The notes beneath the pieces are model-generated. The model was not told where the DNA came from. It made no database searches and saw nothing but the letters and a program-made list of their open reading frames with translations. Of a stretch of 64,000 nucleotides of DNA, positions 47,017 through 55,167 are shown one piece after another. Source of the DNA: Phycisphaerales bacterium (lineage in GTDB: Bacteria > Planctomycetota > Phycisphaerae > UBA1845 > Fen-1342); NCBI GenBank assembly GCA_016716475.1, contig JADJWG010000004.1, forward strand, positions 62,001-126,000, given 5' to 3'. Positions within the stretch are counted from its first letter, which is position 1, and each line of letters begins with the position of its first letter. Both the position numbers and the translations under genes were made by a program.

Positions 47017-47286
47017 ATGGCATTGACGGCAGAAAAGAAAACGGAAGTTGTTGGCGCGCATCGTCGGCACGAGGGTGACACGGGGTCGGCGGAAGTGCAG
47101 ATCGCGCTGCTGACTACCCGCATTCAGCAACTCACTGAGCATCTCAAGCTGCACAAGAAGGATCATTCCTCGCGGCGCGGGCTGCTCAAGATGGTGGGTC
47201 GGCGATCGGCATTGCTGAAATTCCTGATGCGAACCGAGCGCGATTCGTACCTCGCGACGATCGCGAAGCTGGGCTTGCGGAAATAA
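47017..47286 (+). CDS. rpsO: Ribosomal protein uS15
   Basis: 89 residues from ATG 47017, the usual S15 length, with GGAAAGGA upstream. The signature includes HRRHEGDTGSAEVQIALLT, HLKLHKKDHSSRRGLL and VGRRSALLKFLM. It binds 16S rRNA early in small-subunit assembly. It is followed by pnp, the widely conserved rpsO-pnp order, with 236 bases between them. In E. coli S15 represses its own mRNA; no such element was recognised here. Confidence 0.97.
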   Translation: MALTAEKKTEVVGAHRRHEGDTGSAEVQIALLTTRIQQLTEHLKLHKKDHSSRRGLLKMVGRRSALLKFLMRTERDSYLATIAKLGLRK

Positions 47287-47522
47287 GTGTGGCAGAGCTG
47301 GTGGGGTGAGCCCGCGTTCCGGAGCTCCGCACGGGCCGGTGACGCTGCGATTGGCAGAGATTGTTGTGGGGGAAAGGCAGTGGACGCTCGAGTGACTGCG
47401 CGTGCCCGTGGTGGGCGCGCTGGCGCCGACCGGAGCGTGTTTCTGCATATGGTGAACTGCGGTCGGCGGAAAAGAGGTTGTCGTTGGCAGGCAAGAGTGT
47501 AAAAGAGACCAGAAAGAACGAA

Positions 47523-49664
47523 ATGATCTTCAAGGTAGAGCGCGCCATCGGGGGCAATGTCCTCTCCATCGAAACTGGGAAACTGGCCAAGCAGGCCGCG
47601 GGGTCGGCGCTGGTGCGCTACGGGGAGACGGTGGTGCTGGGGACGGTAGTGACTGGTCCGGCGCGGCCGGGGATCGATTTTTTCCCGCTCTCGGTGGACT
47701 ACCGGGAGAAGATGTCGGCGGCGGGCAAGTTTCCGGGTGGGTTCTTCAAGCGTGAGGGACGCCCGACGACCAAGGAAGTGCTGTCGTGCCGGATGATCGA
47801 CCGGCCGATGCGGCCGCTGTTTCCGGAGGGTTTCCGGGACGAAGTGCAGATCCAGGTGCAAGTGCTGGCAAGTGATATGGAGAACGACCCGGACGTGATC
47901 GGGCTCGTATCGGCGGCCGCGGCGCTGGCGGTAGCTCCGATTCCGTTTCACGGGCCGTTCGCAGGTGTGCGGGTTGGGCGGGTGGACGGCAAGTTCATCA
48001 TCAACCCGACCCAGGCGGACCTGGAATATTCAGACATCGACATGGTGGTGGCGGGGCACTTCGAAGCGGTGACGATGATCGAGGTGGGATCGCGCGAGGT
48101 TTCGGAAAAAGTCATCGCGGACGCGGTGAAGTTCGGGCACGACAGCGGGATCAAGCCGATCTGCGAAATGCTGCGCGAGTTGGAGCGTCAGGTTGCACCG
48201 GACAAGTCGTGGGAGGCGCCGGAGAAGGACGAGAAGTTCTACAACGAGGTGCGGAAGAAGGCACTCGCCCCGATGAAGGCGGCCCGGCTCGTGGAAGGCA
48301 AGCTCGAGCGCAAGGAGGCCGTGAAGGCGGTCTATGAGAAGATCATGGCCGAGTACGACCCGCGCGTGCTTGGAGAGAAGGTGGCCGTGGAGCCGGAGCA
48401 CCCGGCCGACGAAGTCAAGGCGATTCTCCACCAGGTAGAGGAAGCGATCGTCCGCGAGTTGATTCTCAAGGACAGCAAGCGATCCGACGGGCGGAAACTC
48501 GACGTGCTGCGGTCGATTTCGGCGGAGGTCGGCATTCTGCCACGCGTGCACGGCTCATCCCTGTTTCAGCGGGGCGAGACCCAGGCACTGGCGGTCTGTA
48601 CGCTCGGCACGTCGCGCGACGAGCAGATCATCGACGACATGATGGGAGAATACAGCAAGAAGTTCCTGCTCCATTACAACTTCCCGCCGTTTTCGGTGGG
48701 TGAAGTGAAACGCCTGATGGGGCCGGGGCGGCGTGAGATCGGTCACGGTACGCTGGCCGAGCGCAGTCTGGAGGCGGTGCTGCCGGGGCCGGAGGATTTC
48801 CCGTACACGATCCGGCTGACCAGTGACATCCTCGAGTCCAATGGGTCGAGTTCGATGGCGTCCGTCTGCGGCGGTTCGCTGGCACTGATGGACGCGGGCG
48901 TGCCGATTTCGGCGGCGGTTGCGGGCATATCGGTCGGCATGGTGCTGGAGGATGACGGGCGCTACAAGCTGCTGGCCGACATCATCGGCGAGGAAGACCA
49001 CTTCGGTGACATGGATTTCAAGGTCGCGGGGACACGCACCGGCATCACCGGTGTGCAGCTCGACATCAAGTCGAAAGGCCTGCCGCATCCCATCCTGGTG
49101 GAAGCCCTGAAGCTGGCCAAGGATCTGCGGATGCAGATCCTCGACCAGATGGACAAAGCCCTCGCCAAGCCGCGCCCGGAAGTCAGCAAGTACGCCCCGC
49201 GCATGCTGACCATCCAGATCAACCCCGAGAAGATCGGCAAAGTCATCGGCCCGGGCGGCAAGATGATCAAGGCGATCCAGGCCGAAACCGGCGCCCAGAT
49301 CGACATCGAGGACGACGGCACGGTCGTGATTTCCTGTCTCAACTCGGCCGGAGCGGAGGCCGCGCTGGCAGCCGTACAGCGCATCACCGAAGACGTGCAG
49401 GTCGGTCGCATTTACGAAGGCCGGGTCATGAGCATCAAGGATTTCGGGGCCTTTATCGAGATCCAGGAGGGCCAGGACGGCCTCTGCCATGTCAGTGAGC
49501 TGGACGAGAACTACGTCAAGCAAGTCGCAGACGTGGTGAAGATCGGCGACCGGGTCAAAGTCAAGGTTATTGCAATCGATGATCAGGGCCGGGTAAAATT
49601 GTCCCGGAAGGCGGCCATGCGAGCCGAGGCGGAAGCCGCGGGCGCAGCGACGGTTGAATCCTGA
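47523..49664 (+). CDS. pnp: Polyribonucleotide nucleotidyltransferase (PNPase)
   Basis: 713 residues from ATG 47523 (MIFKVERAIGGNVLSIETG); upstream in-frame codons lack similarity. Two RNase PH domains are present. The first has DYREKMSAAGKFPGGFFKREG. The second is catalytic and has HGSSLFQRGETQALAV, FPPFSVGEVKRLMGPGRREIGHG and TSDILESNGSSSMASVCGGSLA. A KH domain (KIGKVIGPGGKMIKAI) and an S1 domain (IYEGRVMSIKDFGAFIEI) follow. It degrades RNA 3' to 5' by phosphorolysis and is part of mRNA turnover. Conserved position after rpsO suggests shared regulation. Confidence 0.98.
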   Translation: MIFKVERAIGGNVLSIETGKLAKQAAGSALVRYGETVVLGTVVTGPARPGIDFFPLSVDYREKMSAAGKFPGGFFKREGRPTTKEVLSCRMIDRPMRPLFPEGFRDEVQIQVQVLASDMENDPDVIGLVSAAAALAVAPIPFHGPFAGVRVGRVDGKFIINPTQADLEYSDIDMVVAGHFEAVTMIEVGSREVSEKVIADAVKFGHDSGIKPICEMLRELERQVAPDKSWEAPEKDEKFYNEVRKKALAPMKAARLVEGKLERKEAVKAVYEKIMAEYDPRVLGEKVAVEPEHPADEVKAILHQVEEAIVRELILKDSKRSDGRKLDVLRSISAEVGILPRVHGSSLFQRGETQALAVCTLGTSRDEQIIDDMMGEYSKKFLLHYNFPPFSVGEVKRLMGPGRREIGHGTLAERSLEAVLPGPEDFPYTIRLTSDILESNGSSSMASVCGGSLALMDAGVPISAAVAGISVGMVLEDDGRYKLLADIIGEEDHFGDMDFKVAGTRTGITGVQLDIKSKGLPHPILVEALKLAKDLRMQILDQMDKALAKPRPEVSKYAPRMLTIQINPEKIGKVIGPGGKMIKAIQAETGAQIDIEDDGTVVISCLNSAGAEAALAAVQRITEDVQVGRIYEGRVMSIKDFGAFIEIQEGQDGLCHVSELDENYVKQVADVVKIGDRVKVKVIAIDDQGRVKLSRKAAMRAEAEAAGAATVES

Positions 49665-49855
49665 GTTCGAGCGCGTCGAGCGCAGCCGCTCAGGAACATG
49701 GAGTGAGTAGTAGCCGGGAGCTTCCCGTGGGTCGGTCACATCTCAGGACCTGCCCCCGCGCCGGCATGCCATGGGAAGCTCTGCGAACCGTGTGGAGGGC
49801 CATCACGGAACGCACCGGGTTTGTACAGTCCGTGGCAGGCGGACGATCGTAAAGT

Positions 49856-49885
49856 GGGCTGTCTTTTTGCACTTCTGGGCAGCCC
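49856..49885 (+). promoter_or_regulatory. Hairpin just before the cold-shock gene ribosome binding site
   Basis: GGGCTGTC (49856-49863) can pair with GGCAGCCC (49878-49885) over 8 bp including one G-U pair, around a 14-base U-rich loop. It ends 2 bases before GGAGG (49888-49892). Such placement can affect translation start, and cold-shock mRNAs often carry structured leaders. A role is inferred, not shown. Confidence 0.35.
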
Positions 49886-49899
49886 CCGGAGGTTGTGCC

Positions 49900-50115
49900 A
49901 TGATCGACGGCAACGTGAAGTGGTTCGACTCCAAAAAGGGTTACGGCTTCATTATCGGTCCTGAAGGCGAGGATGTGTTCGTGCACTACACGAGCATTGA
50001 CGGCGACGGCTTTCGCTCGCTGCGCGAGGGAGAGCAGGTCGAGTACGAACTTCTGCGGACCGACAAGGGGCTGCAGGCCGGCCACGTCAAGGTCATGGCG
50101 CAGCGCACTGTGTAG
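49900..50115 (+). CDS. Cold-shock domain protein (CspA family)
   Basis: 71 residues from ATG 49900 with GGAGG 7 bases upstream. The five-stranded OB fold is evident: GNVKWFDSKKGYGFI holds RNP1 (KGYGFI) and DVFVHYTSI holds RNP2, ending LQAGHVKVM. These proteins bind single-stranded RNA and DNA and act as RNA chaperones, either in cold shock or constitutively. The 235-base gap after pnp contains no other gene; the gene has its own leader with a hairpin. Confidence 0.94.
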   Translation: MIDGNVKWFDSKKGYGFIIGPEGEDVFVHYTSIDGDGFRSLREGEQVEYELLRTDKGLQAGHVKVMAQRTV

Positions 50116-50376
50116 TGGCCGAAGCCGACGGGTCTGAGTGCGTCGGAACAGGTGATCGAAACCGGGCACGTAGTCCTGTGGCCCGAGGGGTTATCGCGCG
50201 CCCCCCTGACGGGAGGGTCCCGGGCGCTGTAACCGAGCGCACCCGTTGATTCTCCGCCCACTTTCGGTTTGCATACAGGCGGTTGGCCGCCGTCTGTGGC
50301 CAGCACGGGCGGGTTATGCTGCTGGCAGCACCCGTTCGAGGCAGAGCGGTGTAAGTGCCTTTCACAGGATAACCGC

Positions 50377-52041
50377 GTGGCAACGCTGATCGTCTTACAG
50401 GGGCCCGATAAGGGCCGTACGTTACGGGCCGTGGATGACGTGGTAGTCGTCGGTCGGGGGAGCCCGCAGATCCCGCTTTCGGATCAGACGGTGAGTCGTC
50501 GGCATGCCGAACTGCACGCGGTGGAGGGCGGCTGGATTCTGAAGGATTTGAACAGCGCAAATGGCACTTATCTGAATGGTGTACGGCTGCAGAAGCCGAT
50601 GCGGCTGCGGCATGGCGACCAGGTGCGGGTGGGCAGCACTCTGCTGGTGTATGCCGGGGATGAAACGGTACAGCAGTTCGCCGGGGCCGGTATCCCCACC
50701 GACCTCGTCACCCTCGACGCGGGTAGTCTTGGGACGGATGCGGCCGTCGTCGCGAGCGTGCCGTCGAACGACGACAGCATCGTCATGGCGGCGCCGGAAA
50801 CCGCGGCGGCGGTGAAGGCGTGGAACGTGATGCGCGAGCTGTCGGACGTCATCGGCAGTCTGCTGCCCACGGACCAGTTGCTCGCCCGCGTGCTCGATAT
50901 TGTCTTCGAGGAAGTCGAAGTCGAGCGCGGGGTGATTTTCGTATGCGATGAGAGCACGGGAGAACTCCTGCCCGAGGTGGTGCGGTTCCGGAGTGGTTCG
51001 GCCGGCCGTGATGCGGGTGGCATCATCGCGTCGCGCACCATTCTCAATCACGTGACCAGTTCGCGCGAAGGTGTACTGTGTTCAAACGTGGTGGGAGATG
51101 AGCGTTTTCGCAGTGGTCGCAGTGTGCAAAGCATGGGCATGCGTTCGGTGATTTGTGCGCCCATCATGGCCCGGGAGCGTGTGCTGGGGGTCATGCATCT
51201 CGACTGCCCGGTGACGCGGCACATGTACAACGAGCAGGAGTTGCGGCTGATCACCGCCATGGGGTACCAGACCGGACTGGCGATCGAGAATGCTCGGCTT
51301 GTACAACAGGCATTGCAGCGCGAGCGGCTGGCGGCGACGGGGGAGACGGTCGCGTACCTCTCACATTACATTAAGAACATTCTGCAAGGGATGCGCAGCG
51401 GTGCGGACATTGTGACGCGCGGACTCGAGCGGCGGGATCTGGGCACGGCTTCGCAGGGCTGGGGCATCGTGGAGCGTAATCTGGACCGCTCGTATAACCT
51501 GATGTTGAACATGCTGGCGTTCAGCAAGCAACGCGAGCCGCGCCTGGAGATGCTACAGATCAACCGCATCATCGAGGAGGTCATCGCACTGGTGCAGAAG
51601 CAGGCGGACGTGAAGCAGGTAGTGTTGCTGTCCGACCTGGATGAGCACGTGCCCGCGATCCCGGCGGATTACGACGGTGTACACCAAGTGGCGCTGAACA
51701 TCGTGACGAACGCGATCGATGCCGTCGCCCGGGACACGGGCATCATCAACGTGCGGACGCGGTACGAGGCGGACCGGCGCATGGTGCTGCTGGCGATTGC
51801 GGATAACGGTCCCGGGGTGCCGGCCGAGCACCGCGGTCACATCTTCGAGGCCTTCCACTCCTCGAAGGGACATGGCGGTACCGGGCTGGGGCTGGCGGTA
51901 GCGCGTAAAATCATGGAAGAGCACGGTGGACGGATCGAACTGGTCGATCCGCCCGATGGGGGGGCGGAGTTCCGCGTGTATTTCTCGCTGGTGCCGAGTG
52001 AGCGCACGGCTGCCGGCGATACGCAGGGGCCGCCCCGTTGA
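50377..52041 (+). CDS. FHA - GAF - histidine kinase
   Basis: 554 residues from GTG 50377 (VATLIVLQGPDKGRTL), with AGGA about 8 bases upstream. The FHA domain (about 1-100) has VVGRGSPQIPL, VSRRHAEL and LNSANGTYLNG, which bind phosphothreonine. A GAF domain covers about 150-310 (MRSVICAPIMARERVLGVMHLD). The dimerisation helix has the phospho-His in YLSHYIKNILQGM, and the ATPase part has NIVTNAIDAV (N box), ADNGPGVP (G1) and GGTGLGLAVARKIMEEHGG (G2). No membrane segment is present, so it is a cytoplasmic sensor kinase. FHA input suggests a link to Ser/Thr kinases. No response regulator gene is adjacent. Confidence 0.92.
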   Translation: MATLIVLQGPDKGRTLRAVDDVVVVGRGSPQIPLSDQTVSRRHAELHAVEGGWILKDLNSANGTYLNGVRLQKPMRLRHGDQVRVGSTLLVYAGDETVQQFAGAGIPTDLVTLDAGSLGTDAAVVASVPSNDDSIVMAAPETAAAVKAWNVMRELSDVIGSLLPTDQLLARVLDIVFEEVEVERGVIFVCDESTGELLPEVVRFRSGSAGRDAGGIIASRTILNHVTSSREGVLCSNVVGDERFRSGRSVQSMGMRSVICAPIMARERVLGVMHLDCPVTRHMYNEQELRLITAMGYQTGLAIENARLVQQALQRERLAATGETVAYLSHYIKNILQGMRSGADIVTRGLERRDLGTASQGWGIVERNLDRSYNLMLNMLAFSKQREPRLEMLQINRIIEEVIALVQKQADVKQVVLLSDLDEHVPAIPADYDGVHQVALNIVTNAIDAVARDTGIINVRTRYEADRRMVLLAIADNGPGVPAEHRGHIFEAFHSSKGHGGTGLGLAVARKIMEEHGGRIELVDPPDGGAEFRVYFSLVPSERTAAGDTQGPPR

Positions 52042-52111
52042 TCGGGGTGCGCCGTCACCGGAGGTCGTAAGTACGCGTGGGAGTGCCGCGCGCTACACAG
52101 TGAGGACAACG

Positions 52112-52666
52112 ATGATCAAGCGGAGTGCCGTACGCCAGGCCCAGGCGCGGGCGCGCGAGTACCTGAAGAAGTGTGGACTCGTGCTCACCCCGGCCGAGGC
52201 GGAAAACATCGAGGTCGCTGAGTTCGGCCTCGACGACCTCGAGCGCACCGGGCTCGAACTGGTGGTCTATGAAAACAATGACCGTTACTGCGCGAAAGAG
52301 CTGATTCTCTTCCCGCGGCAGACCTGCCCTGAGCATCGGCATCCCACGGTGGACGGGCAACCCGGCAAGATGGAGACGTTTCGCTGCCGCTGGGGGCGCG
52401 TGTGGCTGAACATCGCCGGCACGCCGACACCGGTGCGCGACCGCCGGGCGCGCGTCCCCGTAGGCAGCGAACCCTACTACACGGTGTTTCAGGAAATCGA
52501 GCTGAATCCCGGGGACCAGTTCACCATCCCCCCGAACACGCTGCACTGGTTCCAGGCGGGTGACGAGGGCGCGGTGGTGTCCGAATTCTCGAGCACGAGC
52601 CGCGATGAATCGGACATCTTTACCGACCCGCGCATCGTGCGGATTCCCCAGGTGGAGGAGGATTGA
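52112..52666 (+). CDS. D-lyxose ketol-isomerase-like cupin
   Basis: 184 residues from ATG 52112 (MIKRSAVRQAQARAREYLKK), with TGAGGA about 7 bases upstream. The cupin metal site is readable as CPEHRHP (two His), GKMETFRC (Glu) and PNTLHWFQ (third His). ELILFPRQTCPEHRH and FTIPPNTLHWF are the usual strands of the D-lyxose isomerase family, which converts D-lyxose to D-xylulose using Mn(II), often with mannose activity. Substrate use in this organism is unproven. It stands downstream of the kinase by 70 bases and may be independently transcribed. Confidence 0.82.
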   Translation: MIKRSAVRQAQARAREYLKKCGLVLTPAEAENIEVAEFGLDDLERTGLELVVYENNDRYCAKELILFPRQTCPEHRHPTVDGQPGKMETFRCRWGRVWLNIAGTPTPVRDRRARVPVGSEPYYTVFQEIELNPGDQFTIPPNTLHWFQAGDEGAVVSEFSSTSRDESDIFTDPRIVRIPQVEED

Positions 52667-52882
52667 TCAGCCGGGCGGCGGCGCATCCTTCTGGCGCTGG
52701 GCCTCTTCCCTTCTGGCAGCCGCTGCGAGTTCCTCAATCTTCTGGGCGCGCGCCTTGGCGAGCATCTCCACGTAGCTGTCGAGCATCTGGTCACTGCTGT
52801 GCTTGGACTTGCTGACTGCGTTCCACAGCACGAGCGCCCCCCCCGCGGCCGTGCAGAGAACCATCAACACCCAGGGCGACAC
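52667..52882 (-). CDS. Small single-helix membrane protein of unknown function
   Basis: 71 residues from GTG 52882. An N-terminal hydrophobic helix (WVLMVLCTAAGGALVLW) is followed by a charged amphipathic region, SVEMLAKARAQKIEELAAAARREEAQ in type, likely a coiled coil, and a PPPG end. The stop codon directly abuts that of the convergent isomerase gene. I recognise no family. It could be a small scaffold at the inner membrane, or not expressed; the coherent helix-plus-coil pattern favours a real gene. Confidence 0.5.
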   Translation of the reverse strand: MSPWVLMVLCTAAGGALVLWNAVSKSKHSSDQMLDSYVEMLAKARAQKIEELAAAARREEAQRQKDAPPPG

Positions 52883-53164
52883 GGCGGCTCCTCCAGCCGG
52901 CGGTGGTAGACCGGTCGGCTGAAGGGCTTATCGGCAGTCGCGGCCGGTGGGGCCGAGTGAAAGCCGGTGGATCGCCGCCTGTGATCGACGGCTCTTCCGA
53001 CGGTTCGCATTTCTGGCCCGCGCGGCCGTTGCGAGCCCCCAAGCCCCGGACTACCATGCCGCTCGCGGACACCGGGCGGCTCCCGGGCGTCGTGGTCTTG
53101 CAGATCACTGGCCGCCGACGTCCGCCCGGCTCCCCGCCGGTAGGTAGCGAGGCGTGGCAGCGGT

Positions 53165-53719
53165 ATGAGCCCCCAATCGGATACATGGCACGCGGTTACG
53201 GCGGCAGCGGATCTGAAGCGGCTGATTCGGGATGTTCCCGATTATCCGAAGCCGGGAATCCTCTTTCGCGACATTACTCCGCTGCTGGCGGATCCATCCG
53301 GGTTGGCGATGGCCGTCGAGTTGATGGCCCAGCCCTTTCGTGGGCTGCACATCGACCTCGTGGTGGGGGCGGAGTCACGCGGATTTATCTTCGGGACCGC
53401 GGTGGCGAAGGTGCTGTCAGCCGGCTTCGTGCCGGTACGCAAGCCCGGAAAGTTGCCAGCCGCGACGATTCGCCGCGAGTATGAGCTTGAGTACGGCAAA
53501 GATGCCCTGGAAATGCACCGGGACGTGATCCACCCGGGGCAAAAGGTGATCGTGGTCGACGATCTGCTGGCTACGGGTGGAACGCTCGCCGCGTGCTGTG
53601 GCCTGGTGCGAGAAGCCGGCGTGCGGATCGAGGCGGTGGCGGTGTTGATCGAATTGAAGGCGCTCGGTGGACGAGCGCAACTGGGCGACTGCCCGGTATT
53701 CAGCGTGATCTCCTACTAG
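53165..53719 (+). CDS. apt: Adenine phosphoribosyltransferase
   Basis: 184 residues from ATG 53165. PDYPKPGILFRDITPLL, GAESRGFIFG and the PRPP-binding loop VIVVDDLLATGGT are diagnostic, together with VRKPGKLPA. It salvages adenine to AMP using PRPP in the cytoplasm. The first 15 residues vary in the family, so the exact start is not certain. The 282-base gap upstream contains no recognisable gene. Confidence 0.95.
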   Translation: MSPQSDTWHAVTAAADLKRLIRDVPDYPKPGILFRDITPLLADPSGLAMAVELMAQPFRGLHIDLVVGAESRGFIFGTAVAKVLSAGFVPVRKPGKLPAATIRREYELEYGKDALEMHRDVIHPGQKVIVVDDLLATGGTLAACCGLVREAGVRIEAVAVLIELKALGGRAQLGDCPVFSVISY

Positions 53720-53984
53720 CCCGGTTTCGTCTGGGTAGCCGGGTGCAGGTGTTTATCGGGTAGAGAGTTACGCCACGCGCGGTGCGGTGTGACGGCCAGA
53801 GACACCGTGGGATTTGGCGTATGTGTCACAATACCCGCAGCCACGCAGTAAGGCGTGTGCTGGGAGTTGGGCGGCTGACGGCACGTGTGGTTTCAGGCCG
53901 GGAACGGCTGAGGGATCACCCGTCGTCTGTGACCGGGAGCGATGGTGCGCTGCCCGCGACGGCGCAGCGGCTGGAGACCTGTTC

Positions 53985-54530
53985 ATGAGCGATCGGCAAA
54001 GGTGGATGGTGCTCGTGGCGGCCGGTGGCCTGCTGGTGGCGCCGCTCGGAGGTTGCGGGTTGGTCACGGATGTGTTCAACCCGGGCTTCGCGTCGCAGTT
54101 GGGGATTGACCCGGCGACGATTTTTCCGCAGCGTGGGCGCGTGGTGGTCGCTTTCAATAACACGACCCGCTTCCCGGCGTCGTTTTTCGCATTCACCGCG
54201 CGGGACGCCGTGGACCTGTCGGCGGGGGCACGGAATTTCTCCCTGTTCGTGGCCGCGAGTCAGCAGGGCAACGAAGTCCTCGATTGCCCGGCGGCGCTCG
54301 TGGCGCCGGGCACGTTGGCCGCGGACTTTTCGGTCGACAATCTGGCGGCGCTGGTCGTGGTGAACGGGGAACTGGTCGAGGTGCCCTATGACGGACCGGT
54401 GCTGCTGGACGGGACCACCTATAGTTGCGGCGACCTGATCGAGATTCGGTTGTCGGCCTTCACACAGGGGACCGGGGAGAATGCCGAGGTCGAGTTCCTG
54501 ATTTCCGTGCGTATTTTGCGCGGTCGCTAG
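53985..54530 (+). CDS. Lipoprotein, member of a local small-lipoprotein family
   Basis: 181 residues from ATG 53985, with GGAG upstream. The signal peptide is VLVAAGGLLVAPLGGC, with Cys as the lipidated residue. The mature domain has VVVAFNNTTRFPASFFAF, a Cys in VLDCPAAL and a second in YSCGDLIEIRL, suggesting a beta-sandwich with one disulphide. It resembles the following lipoprotein in layout (Asn/Thr-rich first strand, xCPxx, then YxCGDxIxxxL near the end). No known family was recognised. It is the first of four lipoprotein genes in a row and is probably exposed in the periplasm or at the outer membrane. Confidence 0.75.
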   Translation: MSDRQRWMVLVAAGGLLVAPLGGCGLVTDVFNPGFASQLGIDPATIFPQRGRVVVAFNNTTRFPASFFAFTARDAVDLSAGARNFSLFVAASQQGNEVLDCPAALVAPGTLAADFSVDNLAALVVVNGELVEVPYDGPVLLDGTTYSCGDLIEIRLSAFTQGTGENAEVEFLISVRILRGR

Positions 54531-54551
54531 GGCGACCGGAGGAGCATCCGC

Positions 54552-55109
54552 GTGAGGAAGCAGAGCTGGATAGGTGCGACGCTGGTTGCACTGGGCGCCT
54601 GGGTGGGTGCGGTCGGGTGTACGGAGCAGGTTTCGGAACTGCTGGCGCCAGGTTTTTTCGACCTGATCGGTGCGGGGCGGACCGCGGCGAACCTGCCGGG
54701 TGATGCGCCGGCGGTGCTGGTGGCGGTTGAGAATCGCACCAGTCGCTGGTCACAGCTCGTGATTTCGTACCGCGACGCGGACCAGGCCGTCCAGACCTAC
54801 ACGGCGTCGGTGCCGCCGCAGGGGCGCACCGCCCAGTTGTTGTCGTGTCCGATCGGCGAGATCACGATCGGGGACGTCTCGAACCTGACGACGGCAGGCG
54901 CGCGGATCTACCTGGTTGACAGCGCGTATTTTGCGGGTGGCGGGACGTTCGATGCGGCGCCGTACATCGACGTCGAAGCATTCGGTGTACTGCTGCGCGA
55001 CGAGACGAACTACAACTGCGGGGACGAGTTGATCTTCACGGTGCAGGCGTCGAGTGCAACGCGGTCAGGGTACCAGTTGTTCGCGTATGTGCGGCGGTCG
55101 GGTGCGTAG
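54552..55109 (+). CDS. Lipoprotein, second member of the local family
   Basis: 185 residues from GTG 54552; GGAGGAG lies 7-13 bases upstream and the previous stop is 21 bases away. Signal peptide IGATLVALGAWVGAVGC with the lipobox at Cys. The mature part shows VLVAVENRTSRWSQLVISY, LLSCPIGEITIGDVSNLT and TNYNCGDELIFTV, the same order of features as the preceding gene, so the two are probably old paralogues. Function is unknown. Co-transcription with neighbours is likely. Confidence 0.75.
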   Translation: MRKQSWIGATLVALGAWVGAVGCTEQVSELLAPGFFDLIGAGRTAANLPGDAPAVLVAVENRTSRWSQLVISYRDADQAVQTYTASVPPQGRTAQLLSCPIGEITIGDVSNLTTAGARIYLVDSAYFAGGGTFDAAPYIDVEAFGVLLRDETNYNCGDELIFTVQASSATRSGYQLFAYVRRSGA

Positions 55110-55167
55110 GTGTGCCGGGTGGCCGCGGCCGCGGGTCGTGGCGCCGCAGTGCTTTGGGAGTAGCTCG

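Noticed and set aside
52903..53164. Open frames in the gap before apt
   Set aside because: Arg/Pro/Gly-rich composition, no family features and no ribosome site; typical random frames in GC-rich DNA.
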